Program-made: the position numbers and the translations under genes
Part shown: in pieces, positions 9,884-19,440 of the stretch
Layout of the letters: each line of letters begins with the position of its first letter
How positions within the stretch are numbered: position 1 is the first letter of the stretch
The notes under the pieces: model-generated
Told to the model about the DNA's origin: nothing
Seen by the model: only the letters and a program-made list of their open reading frames with translations
Database searches by the model: none
From: Vicia villosa
Lineage: Eukaryota > Streptophyta > Magnoliopsida > Fabales > Fabaceae
NCBI RefSeq assembly: GCF_029867415.1
Contig: NC_081185.1
Location: forward strand, 110,044,913 to 110,108,912
DNA: 64,000 nucleotides
Direction of reading: 5' to 3'

Positions 9884-12800
9884 TGTGGACCGTCCTTTCG
9901 GGCCATACCCCTCCCGTGGGTGGGATACGTGAACTGACTCTTTTTTGTCGATCGGACGCTTTCGCGTCGCTTTTGAAAAAAAGTTTACAGAGTCGCCACC
10001 GACCTTTTATTTTATCCAATGAAGGAAAGGTTTATAAAAGAAACAGAAAAAAGACCTTTGAGAGATTCTGGGTAAGGGGGTAGGTTATACAAAGGGAAGG
10101 TGTTAGCACCCTTTGTATCCATGGTTATCCATGGGCTCTTTAGTTTGCTTAGCTCATTTGCTTTACTTTTCAATTGATTCGGAATGCTTTACCTGTGTTT
10201 TTGAAATACCTTTGCAAATAGAATTTGTAATGATCCTTGTGCGGATATATACAAATGCTTGTTTATCTTTCGAAAGATGTTTTGAAAAGATCGTTAATTT
10301 TGTAATGATCCGTGTTTGGATGTATACAAAATATTGTCTTTTGGAAAATTCGTTTTAAAAAACAACAGTGTATGAGAATTTTGTTTGTTTTGATTTTGAG
10401 CAAGCAAACTAGGAGGTCTACCCTGAGTTAGGAGGTCTTTATCCTTGTTCCCTTTAAAAATCTATCCATTCGTCGGATATAAACAAAAGGTTCGATTTTG
10501 TACTCGAAACAGTAGAAATGTAACTTTGATTTTGAAAAGAGTGAAAAGGGGTTACCCTAGGAGGTGCAAATGTGATTGTGATTGAATTCAGATATTTATC
10601 TTTGAAGTTAGTGATCTGACGGTTCAGTTTTATCTTTGACATACACGCAGTTTATATGGGTGCTGGAAATTAAAATGCGGAAATGTAAAGTGCAGAAAGT
10701 AAATCTACGCTATTACATCGATTGTGCGGGAAATGTAAACTAGCCTATTTACATGAATTTGACATCCTATACATTTATCTAGGAATTTTAAATTGCAAGA
10801 AATAAAAGGCATATTTTTGTATTTTTGTGATTTATTTTAAATATAATTAATGCATTATTAATTAATTTAAAATAAAGAAAAGATGGAAATATGATTAAAC
10901 CTAGCAAATAAGTTTAAAAATATGTACAAAATGTTTGTTAATTGATTTTAGAACAAAACTGATTTTTTTGTAATTTTTGCAATTGTTTTTGGATTTTTTT
11001 TTAAGTTAATTAAAACATAATTATATAAATAATTACACAAATAATTAATGCTTAAAGAGAAAATTATCCTAAATATGTACAAAATTAGTTTATGATATAT
11101 AAACAATATTTGATATGAAGAACAATTTTTTTTATGATTTTTTGACTAATTAAAATAATTAATAAGCAAATATATAAATACATACTAATTAATTATGAAA
11201 AATATTGAAATTTTGAAGAAAAATAAAATATTTTTATTTCAGAAAATAATATATATTTTTAGAAGTCTAAAATATTTTTTGTGGGATTTTTTGAATTTTA
11301 AAAAGATTTTTAATTAATTTAACAAAGAAATTAAAATAAAATAGAAAATAAAATAGAAATAAAAGGATACTAATCCTGTGTGGTTTGATTGAGGGGCCAT
11401 AGCATGGAACTGCGTGTCTGGAGCGTTGGATGGTGGATCAATGAGATCAGATGGTGTTCAAATTGAGACACATGGCACAAGCGTGAGCTGCAAAGCATTG
11501 GATCAGAAATTTTTTAAAATAAAAACACGCGCGCGCCCTGGCCAATAGGAAGGAGCCACGCATCATCTTCTTCACCAGACCCAGTCTTTTACACCTTGCG
11601 TTTGCAGGTGGTGTAAAAGCTTCCATCTATTACACCTGCAAAAAATAGCGAATGCAAGTAAAACGAAGCATTAATCTGGCGCGATACCATGGTTAAGTTC
11701 GTCTGGTTCATACGAATTCAATGGAACCTATTTGAACCTATAATTTGGCCTATTTCAGGAAACCCTAATTTTGAGCTATGAAACCCTAAAATGGCAGATG
11801 CATCAAACAGTCATGGAAATCCAATTGAAGCTCCAGAAACGACCAGAGCTTCAAACCAAACATAAATATGCAATTACATCGTGCTAGATTTACGTGTATG
11901 ATCAGATATGAGTCAATCTTAGTTTGCACCAACCGTGGCTTGTATAGCTCGATTCAGTGGGTTTTAAGACTTGGAAATGATTTGAATAGTTTCAGTGAAT
12001 CTTAGAGATGATGTTTAAGTGTTTAGTTTGAACTGAAACCAGCTGGAAATTAAAATTCGAATTTTAAATTTCCTTGAAAAAGAACAAGTGAGTACAAGTA
12101 TGTTATACACTATTCTTTTGTTCTGAACTTGTCTCCCTCTGTTATTGAAGTATGCTAAGCTATATATAAGCATTTGAATGCTTATAATTGAAGCTAAGTT
12201 GCCTTGTTGCCTTTGTTGAAAGTTTGGTTTTTAAATATTAAAAACCTTGAATTTTTGACCAAGTCTTGACTTGCCTTCAATGCACTTGCCTTGCTCTCCA
12301 ATCTTCTGCAAAAATCAGAGATTCTTTGTGGTGAGTCATGCTTGGAGACCAAGCAACCATTATCCATGCATTTTCTTTTTAATTTTAATCTTAAAGTAAG
12401 ATAAAATTATGCAAAAAATGGCCAATAAAGATATGGGCTTAATCTTGGTCGTGGGAGGCCCATAGTAACATGGCAAAGATGTTTGGACCATAAAAACTTG
12501 GCATCTTTTGGAAAAAAAACATTTTTGAGCAATGTTGATTTCATGCATTTTCCCAAAATTTAGCCAACTTCAACAAGGTGTAAATCCTTCAATTTTTGTC
12601 ATATGAAGGAGATCTTGCACTTTTTGGAAACCTCAAAGAGTCCTCTAACCAATGTCTTTGGTCTCATATCAAAATGATTTTTGGTTCTCCTTGTGTGTCC
12701 ATTTGAAAAAAGTGTCTTTTTGTTGACTTTGAAAATGACCTGTAATGTCTTTGGCCATATTTTTCAAATGGTGAATGCTATGACCATGGGATCAATTGCA

Positions 12801-13861
12801 TTTGAAAGATAATTGAATTTCCTTCAAAATGAGCTTTGGTTGACATTTTTTGGATGAAGGATGAGAGAGTTATGATCAGTCAAAGTTGAGTTGACTTTTC
12901 AGGCAAAAACCCTAATTTTGAATCTTAGGGTTTTGTTGATTTTTGATCTTTCCTTGATGAATTGTGATCATCCAATGATCAAATGTTGAATCCTTTGACA
13001 AAATATGGACTTTGACAAAAAATTTCATTTTTGACTGTCAGTTGACTTTTTTGGTCAAACGGGTCGTCTGTTGACTGTTTGAGCTGCTGACGGTGCGTCT
13101 GAGTGAATTGAAGTTTGAAAATTTGTATGATGGTACTTTGAGATGTATGGATGTATATGAAATCCATTTGAGCTCTCAAAACTTGTTGCTCCTGTTAAAA
13201 CAAGAAAAACCCTGATTAGGGACTGTCTGTATAGGAGGCAGTTAAGCGTACCTGATTTTTGTGCAGTGTTGAGTTTCTGCTAATCATGTGATATTCAGAA
13301 GACTTCTAACACAAAAATCTTGGAAATTTGAATTGTGAATGATTGATTTGATTGATTGTACAAATCACTGTGAATTGTACTGTCTGCAGCTTGTCTGTCA
13401 ACTGACTGTCCAGGTATTGATGCAGCAGTTAGAGTGAAAAATCAACAGTCAAAGTTAATTTTCTTTTTTTGTTGTTTTTGTTTTATGTTTGAAAAATTAA
13501 AGTTATTTACATGACTTGTTAAAAACACAGACATAATAAATAACTAATATATACTGTTACCAGTACAGTCTGAGTTTCCTGATTCTGCGCCTGCAAAAAA
13601 ATTTAACTCTGTACCAATTGTGTCAGTACTATTTATCTGTAAATAAATAAATAGCATGTGTGAAGTAATGAACAGCATTTGGCGTTTGCGTAAGAATAAA
13701 TTCCACTGTTAGCCAAGTTACTGTGTAAGAGAAATTCTAAAAACTAAGTATTTCATATGTCAGGATATTTGTTGAAATAAAAATCCATGATTATATGAGA
13801 CCCTTAATTTTCAGATTGGAGTTTTCTTGAAAAATAGGTGGGCAAATTTTGGGGTATAACA
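9884..13861 (-). repeat. 3' LTR of Ogre element 2 (3978 bp)
   Basis: In element orientation it begins TGTTATACCCC at 13861, next to the polypurine tract, and ends ...GGTCCACA at 9884. Positions 9884-12336 match the other LTR (25540-27994) at high identity, apart from a divergent stretch at about 10960-11430. A TATATATA box on the minus strand at 12161-12168 sits in a suitable place for the LTR promoter. The first 5 bp outside the left end are GCAGG, the presumed target site; the partner copy is lost in the gap. The 81-codon frame at 10113-10358 is repeated in the other LTR and is not a gene. Confidence 0.9.
12161..12168 (-). promoter_or_regulatory. Putative TATA box of the Ogre LTR
   Basis: TATATATA read on the minus strand, present at the same place in the other LTR (27819-27826) and flanked by an imperfect inverted repeat. 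Position within the LTR fits a U3 promoter. Start of transcription not demonstrated. Confidence 0.35.
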
Positions 13862-14137
13862 GTTGCCCCTATTCAATCTTCTTAAACCTGAAGAGATTGT
13901 CTGAAATCTGAGGGTAGAAGATGATTGAATAAATAGATGCCCTGAAAATTTGCACTTACCTTGATCAGCAGAGATGTTGGAAGTTGCATTTGAATGTTGT
14001 CTGTGAAATGTTGTTGGCAGATTGAAACATTACCTGAGATGGGCTTTCGGATGCCACCTGGACAATGTGTTGATGGTTTGTTCATCAGAATGAATCTGTT
14101 GATTATATCTTGATGAAGGATTTGAAAGTTGATCATT
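13862..14137 (-). other. Polypurine tract and distal 3' UTR of Ogre element 2
   Basis: Minus-strand reading gives GATTGAATAGGGGCAAC directly before the LTR, matching the AAATAGGGG of element 1, so it is the likely plus-strand primer. The remainder is non-coding 3' UTR; the 84-codon minus frame here does not resemble any protein. Confidence 0.6.
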
Positions 14138-14372
14138 GTGGAACCGTTTGAGGTATCACTTTAGATCTGCAATGTTAGATCGTTCTGGAACCGTCTGAGG
14201 CTTCGCCTTAGATCTGCAATGTTAGATCGTTCTGGAACCGTTTGAGGTATCGCCTTAGATCTGTAATGCTAGATCGTTCTGGAACCGTCGGAGGTATCGC
14301 CTTAGATCTGAAATGCTAGATCGTTCTGGAACCGTCTGAGGTATCGCCTTAGACTAGCAATGTTAGATGATA
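14138..14372 (-). repeat. 47-bp tandem repeat in the Ogre element 2 3' UTR (about five copies)
   Basis: On the plus strand TTAGATCTG starts at 14161, 14208, 14255 and 14302, with a diverged TTAGACTAG at 14349, an exact period of 47. The core reads GTTAGATCGTTCTGGAACCG. It is unrelated in sequence to the 60-bp and 76-bp arrays of element 1, which fits the known hypervariability of this part of Tat/Ogre elements. Confidence 0.9.
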
Positions 14373-15555
14373 AATGAGTTGAGAATGAGAGTTCTTCAGA
14401 GTGAATCTTTAGTTTGATTGTATCTGAAAGGACTGCTTGTCTGAATAAGATTCAGGATGAACACTGCATGTGAGTGAGAACATCTTTGCTGAAGACATCT
14501 GTCTACCTGAAAAATCAAGTTAATAATATGCGATGTCTATGATGCATGTATGATATGAGATCCTCGAGCTAGAGGAGAAATATGCAAGTTATGTTGTGTA
14601 TGAATATGCGTATGATGCATGATTGTGAATGTGAATATGAGTGTGAATGTGATGCATGGTTTATGCAGCTTAGAGCGTGTCAAGCTCCTGATTGGGAAAA
14701 TAAATCCCAGCTTAGTCGTCAAGAAATGAAGGCATTGTGATTGGGAAAATAAATCCCTGCTAGCCATTTGGAAGTGAAGGCATCGTGGTTGTTGATGATC
14801 TTCTGTCTCGCTTGAGTACCCTGGGTTGGGGAAATTCTTTGAGAACCAGGATGTTCTATTGAAGGATCTTTGATTACTGCTCGGGGATGAACAGTAGTTT
14901 TGAGAGTTCGGATTGTGACGCCCTTTGGAGTGGGAATGAGGAAGATGCATAATCCTCTGATGCACTATCTGACCAAGTTTGGGTGCGGAGATCACACCTT
15001 CTGAAGACAGTAATCTGGAACAACCCTGCTGGGGAATAAGACTTCTTTCGAAAGAAAAATCTTTTTGAGGGATTTGTTGAGGAATGTGTCTCCATTGGGG
15101 AAACTTCCTTCTGATGCTGGTTTAGGATAATGTCCAAATAATTGGGACATGTCCGGAATGCCGTTCCTGTTTTTCCTGGTAAACATCAATCATATTCAAA
15201 TGCATATGTTCATTCAAAATATCATTGGGATGCTCGCGTATTCAAAACAGAAAAAATGAAAATGTTAGTTATAAGCTGCATTGATTTTTGAAAAGGTGCC
15301 GTGATAGGCGGATTAGTATAAGGAGACAACAATCCTAGAAGTAGGAAATTGTCAGAAAGTTTTGAAAAGTGTTTATGAAAAGAAATAGCTATGTGAGAAC
15401 GATCCAGTCAAGTTTCAATTCTGCTATTGCCAATCTGTCTTCGAGCATCTCATCCCTCACTTGTTGGAAGAAAGTGATTGGACTGATCGGTGTCTTTGAG
15501 GTGTTGAACCTTGTCGGTGAGTAGGCAGCTGAGCGGGACATAGTTGTATGCTTTA
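14373..15555 (-). other. Ogre element 2 3' UTR, no convincing gene
   Basis: A low-complexity stretch of TGTGAATGTGAATATGAG-type sequence lies at 14580-14660. Minus-strand frames of 152, 87 and 65 codons (14537-15189) overlap one another in different frames, are rich in Ser/His/Gln, and look like by-products of composition. Nothing similar is found in element 1. Confidence 0.55.
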
Positions 15556-15716
15556 TTCCCTAATTTTTGCCTAGGCTGCCCTTTCAGGTTTTCAGCCTAC
15601 CGGGATTGTATTTGTTTTGTCTCTAATTTTTGCCTGGATCGCCCTTTCGGGTTTTCAATCCACCGAGACGCTCATTTTTGCCTAAGTTGCCCTTTCAGGT
15701 TTTCAACTTAGCGAGA
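15556..15716 (-). other. Hairpin trio at the start of the Ogre element 2 3' UTR
   Basis: On the minus strand, 14 bases after the pol stop, the same three modules as in element 1 appear. Inner stems: CTAAGTTG/CAACTTAG (15711-15682), GGATTG/CGATCC and TAGGCTG/CAGCCTA (15599-15572). Apical hairpins: CCTGAAAGGG, CCCGAAAGGG, CCTGAAAGGG. Outer stems: CTC/GAG, GTCTC/GAGAC, TCCC/GGGA. Compared with element 1, several stem positions change on both sides and stay paired, for example module 3 (GACT/AGTT versus GGCT/AGCC), so pairing is conserved rather than sequence alone. Confidence 0.65.
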
Positions 15717-15729
15717 TGTATTTTTTTTT

Positions 15730-18700
15730 TTAAGCAAAGTACTTTTTGACTATGTCCGCATTCACAGGGTGTGGGAAATCCTCGCCATCCATGGTGGTAA
15801 GCAACATGGCACCGCCGGAGAATATTTTCTTGATTATGAATGGTCCCTCGTAGGTGGGGGTCCATTTGCCTCTGGGATCACCTTGTGGTAAGATGATGCG
15901 TTTGATAACCAAGCCACCAGTTTGGTATGCTTGACTTTTGACTTTCTTGTTGAATGCTTTGATCATGCGCTTTTGGTATAGCTGGCCATGACAGATAGCT
16001 GCAAGTCTTTTCTCATCGATCAAGTGTATTTGGTCGAATCGAGTTTGAATCCAATCGTCTTCGTCTAGATCGGCTTCTTTCATGATCCTTAAGGAAGGAA
16101 TCTGGATTTCGATTGGGAGAACTGCTTCCATACCGTAGACTAACGAGAATGGAGTTGCCCCTGTTGAAGTACGCGCAGATGTGCGATAACCATGAAGAGC
16201 AAAAGGTAACATCTCATGCCAGTCTTTGTAGGTTACTGTCATCTTTTGTATGATTTTCTTGATGTTTTTGTTGGCGGCTTCGACAGCGCCGTTCATCTTT
16301 GGTCGATATGGAGAAGAATTATGATGTTTGATCTGGAACTGCGTGCAGAGTTCAGTAATCATTTTGTTGTTTAGATTCGTGCCATTGTCAGTGATGATCC
16401 TTTCGGGGATGCCGTACCGACAAATGAGATTGTGCTTGATAAACCTGGCTACCACATTCTTGGTGACAGAAGCATATGAAGCTGCCTCTACCCACTTTGT
16501 GAAGTAGTCAATAGCGACCAGGATAAAGCGATGTCCGTTGGAAGCAGTAGGTTTGATTTCTCCAATCATATCAATACCCCACATTGCGAAAGGCCAAGGA
16601 GCCGTCAGAACGTTTAATGGAACTGGAGGTACATGCACTTTGTCGGCATATATCTGGCATTTGTGACAAGTTTTGGAATGATGATGGCAATCTGTCTCCA
16701 TGGTAGACCAGTAGTAACCTGCTCTCAAGATCTTTTTAGCCATTGTATGTCCGTTGGAATGAGTACCGAAGGTACCATTGTGTATGTCTTCCATGATTTG
16801 TTCTGCTTCCTTCTTGTTTACGCAACGAAGTAAAGTCGAGTCATGGTTGCGCTTGTACAAAGTTCCATTGCTTAGGAAGAATTTGGAGGCAAATCTCCTT
16901 AGAAACTTTCTGTCGTTAATAGATGCCCCTTCAGGGTACTCCTGGGTTTCGAGATACCTTTGTATTTCATGGAACCATGATTTGTCCTCCATTTGTTTGG
17001 TATCGATCTCATTGCAATAGGCTGGTTCGTCTTGCCTGTAAATGGTGATCATAGGAGCTTCGTCGTCCCAATTGACTTTGAACATGGATGACATGGTAGC
17101 TAAGGCATCAGCTAGTTGATTTTCTTCGCGTGGGATGTGTTCGAAAGTGATCTCCTCGAAGTAAGGAATCAAACTCAACACATGTCCTTTGTATGGAATT
17201 AGATTTGGGTGCTTTGTGTCCCATTCCCCTTTGACTTGGTAGATTACCAAGGCCGAGTCTCCGTAGACTTCAAGGAATTTGATTTTTAGATCAATTGCAG
17301 CTTTGAGACCCAGAATGCATGCTTCGTATTCGGCTATATTGTTGGTGCAATTGAAACACAATCTGGCGGTGAAGGGTGTATGACCTCCTGTGGGGGAAAT
17401 GATCACAGCTCCGATGCCATTGCCGAGCGCATTAGAAGCTCCGTCAAAAACCATAGTCCATCGGGATCCTGGTTGTTTGTAGTCATTGACTAGCATAATG
17501 TCTTCGTCTGGGAAGTCAAAGTTCAATGCCTGATAATCATCTACTGCTTGATGAGCTAAATGATCAGCTACCACACTTCCTTTGATTGCTTTTTGCGAAG
17601 TGTATTGAATGTCATATTCTGTTAGGATCATTTGCCATCTTGCAATCCTTCCAGAGAGAGCAGGTTTTTCGAACACGTATTTGATTGGATCCATCTTGGA
17701 GATCAGGAAAGTGGTGTGATTTAGCATATACTGTCTTAGTCGGCGAGCCGCCCATGCTAAGGCACAGCAAGTTTTTTCGAGTAGTGAGTATCTTGTTTCA
17801 CAATCGGTAAACTTTTTGCTAAGATAGTAGATTGCGTGCTCCTTTCGACCGGAATCGTCATGTTGTCCGAGTACACACCCCATTGAATCTTCTAACACAG
17901 TTAGGTACATTATCAGAGGTCTGCCTTCCACAGGAGGTAACAAGATTGGCGGTTTTTGAAGGTATTCTTTGATTTTATCAAAGGCTAACTGGCATTTGTC
18001 ATTCCATCTTTCCACTTGATCTTTCTTCAGTAATTTGAAGATTGGCACACAAGTAGGAGTCATATGGGCAATGAATCTGGCTATGTAGTTTAGACGTCCC
18101 AAGAATCCTCTGACTTGTTTCTCGGTACGGGGTATAGGCATTTCTTGAATGGCTTTGACCTTGGCAGGATCAACCTCAATACCTTTACTGCTGACGATGA
18201 AACCTAAGAGTTTACCGGATCTTACTCCAAAGGTACACTTGTTCGGGTTCAGTCGCAATCTGTATTTCTTGAGTCTGTCAAACAGCTTGTGTAAATGACT
18301 CAAATGTTCTTCTTCGGTGTTGGATTTTGCGATCATGTCATCGACATACACCTCTATTTCCTGATGAATCATATCATGAAATAGTGTTACCATTGCTCGT
18401 TGGTAGGTAGCTCCAGCATTTTTTAGACCAAAGGGCATTACTTTGTAACAAAAGGTTCCCCAGGGAGTTGTGAAGGTTGTTTTTTCCATGTCTTCGGGTG
18501 CCATCTTGATTTGATTGTACCCTGAGAATCCGTCCATAAAGGAGAATACCTTGCATTGTGCGGTATCGTCAACTAGTACATCGATGTGCGGTAAAGGGAA
18601 ATCATCTTTAGGGCTTGCCCGGTTCAGATCTCTGTAGTCTACACACATTCTGACTTTCCCGTCTTTTTTGGGTACAGGCACGATGTTAGCTATCCAAGGA

Positions 18701-19278
18701 GGATAACTTACAACTTTTAGGAATCCGGCATTGAATTGTTTTTCAACCTCGTCTTTGATCTTTTTTGACATATCAGGCTTACTCCTTCGCAGTCTCTGCT
18801 TGACCGGAGTGCTTCCTTCTTTGATTGGCAGGCGATGAACTACAATGTCCGTGTCAAGGCCAGGCATATCTTGATAAGACCAGGCGAATATCTCGGCGTA
18901 GTCTTGCAACAATTGAATCAGTCTTTGCTTGACACTGTTTTCTAAGTCAGCCCCAATTCTGACCTCTTTCTTTTCTTCGTCACTGCCCAAGTTGATGACC
19001 TCAATCGGCTCCTCATGAGGCTGTATGGCTTTTTCTTCTTGTTCTAGAAGTCTTGCAATTTCTCTTGGCACTTCACAATCTTCCTCACTTTCGTCCTCAG
19101 TTTGGTAGATCGGACTTTCAAAGTCATGACGGGCAATAGCAGAGTCGTTATTGACTGGATCCAGCGTGTATGTGAATCTGCATGGTAGATATGTGAGTGT
19201 GTATGAAGAGAAAAACATAGCTATTTGAAAGCGAATAAAGAAAGAAAAAGGATCACAAAATTTTGAACATGCAAGCAT
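15730..19278 (-). CDS. Ogre element 2 pol: RT, RNase H, archaeal-type RNase H, integrase
   Basis: 1182 codons uninterrupted. The biological exon probably begins at 19177, after a splice acceptor, rather than at the first Met. Domains by approximate residue: acidic linker (45-110), RT (150-370; FMDGFSGYNQI, intact YVDD), first RNase H/connection (405-560), archaeal-type RNase H (590-720; FDGAS, AEYEA, YGDSALV, ADALA), integrase zinc finger (H-H-C-C, about 825-865), integrase core (GIDMIG, ITDNGTN, NGAVEAANK; about 890-1010) and a GPF-like tail. All visible catalytic residues are present, so the protein looks competent. It ends KKYFA like element 1. Expected to be made as part of a spliced gag-pro-pol polyprotein. 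Confidence 0.95.
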   Translation of the reverse strand: MLACSKFCDPFSFFIRFQIAMFFSSYTLTYLPCRFTYTLDPVNNDSAIARHDFESPIYQTEDESEEDCEVPREIARLLEQEEKAIQPHEEPIEVINLGSDEEKKEVRIGADLENSVKQRLIQLLQDYAEIFAWSYQDMPGLDTDIVVHRLPIKEGSTPVKQRLRRSKPDMSKKIKDEVEKQFNAGFLKVVSYPPWIANIVPVPKKDGKVRMCVDYRDLNRASPKDDFPLPHIDVLVDDTAQCKVFSFMDGFSGYNQIKMAPEDMEKTTFTTPWGTFCYKVMPFGLKNAGATYQRAMVTLFHDMIHQEIEVYVDDMIAKSNTEEEHLSHLHKLFDRLKKYRLRLNPNKCTFGVRSGKLLGFIVSSKGIEVDPAKVKAIQEMPIPRTEKQVRGFLGRLNYIARFIAHMTPTCVPIFKLLKKDQVERWNDKCQLAFDKIKEYLQKPPILLPPVEGRPLIMYLTVLEDSMGCVLGQHDDSGRKEHAIYYLSKKFTDCETRYSLLEKTCCALAWAARRLRQYMLNHTTFLISKMDPIKYVFEKPALSGRIARWQMILTEYDIQYTSQKAIKGSVVADHLAHQAVDDYQALNFDFPDEDIMLVNDYKQPGSRWTMVFDGASNALGNGIGAVIISPTGGHTPFTARLCFNCTNNIAEYEACILGLKAAIDLKIKFLEVYGDSALVIYQVKGEWDTKHPNLIPYKGHVLSLIPYFEEITFEHIPREENQLADALATMSSMFKVNWDDEAPMITIYRQDEPAYCNEIDTKQMEDKSWFHEIQRYLETQEYPEGASINDRKFLRRFASKFFLSNGTLYKRNHDSTLLRCVNKKEAEQIMEDIHNGTFGTHSNGHTMAKKILRAGYYWSTMETDCHHHSKTCHKCQIYADKVHVPPVPLNVLTAPWPFAMWGIDMIGEIKPTASNGHRFILVAIDYFTKWVEAASYASVTKNVVARFIKHNLICRYGIPERIITDNGTNLNNKMITELCTQFQIKHHNSSPYRPKMNGAVEAANKNIKKIIQKMTVTYKDWHEMLPFALHGYRTSARTSTGATPFSLVYGMEAVLPIEIQIPSLRIMKEADLDEDDWIQTRFDQIHLIDEKRLAAICHGQLYQKRMIKAFNKKVKSQAYQTGGLVIKRIILPQGDPRGKWTPTYEGPFIIKKIFSGGAMLLTTMDGEDFPHPVNADIVKKYFA

Positions 19279-19440
19279 CCCATGATTTTATTGAATGCAC
19301 ATAATCATGATATGACAAACCCTTTTTATAGAAGGACCGTTGTGCCAAGGCACACGGCTTTCAAGCTCATGGTTCGACTGTTCAGGAACCACTTTTATCT
19401 TTGCACAATATACACAAAGAAAACAGGAAATGGCATTTAC
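19178..19440 (-). other. Predicted Ogre intron between protease and pol frames (263 bp)
   Basis: The gag-pro frame ends in GAG TAA. Reading GA|GTAAAT as donor (GT at 19440-19439) and CCATGCAG as acceptor (AG at 19179-19178) removes 263 bases. The codon rebuilt across the junction is GAA and the reading frame runs on into the pol exon without a stop. The intron contains the protease-frame stop codon, so splicing decides between gag-pro and gag-pro-pol. A spliced intron at this place is a known hallmark of Ogre elements; the exact sites here are my reading. Confidence 0.75.

Noticed and set aside
10113..10358. 81-codon frame repeated almost exactly at 25768-26013
   Set aside because: It is duplicated only because both lie in the two LTRs of element 2; composition and lack of homology argue against a gene.
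14537..15189. Three overlapping minus-strand frames, the longest 152 codons
   Set aside because: Low complexity, mutually overlapping in different frames, and absent from the equivalent part of element 1.
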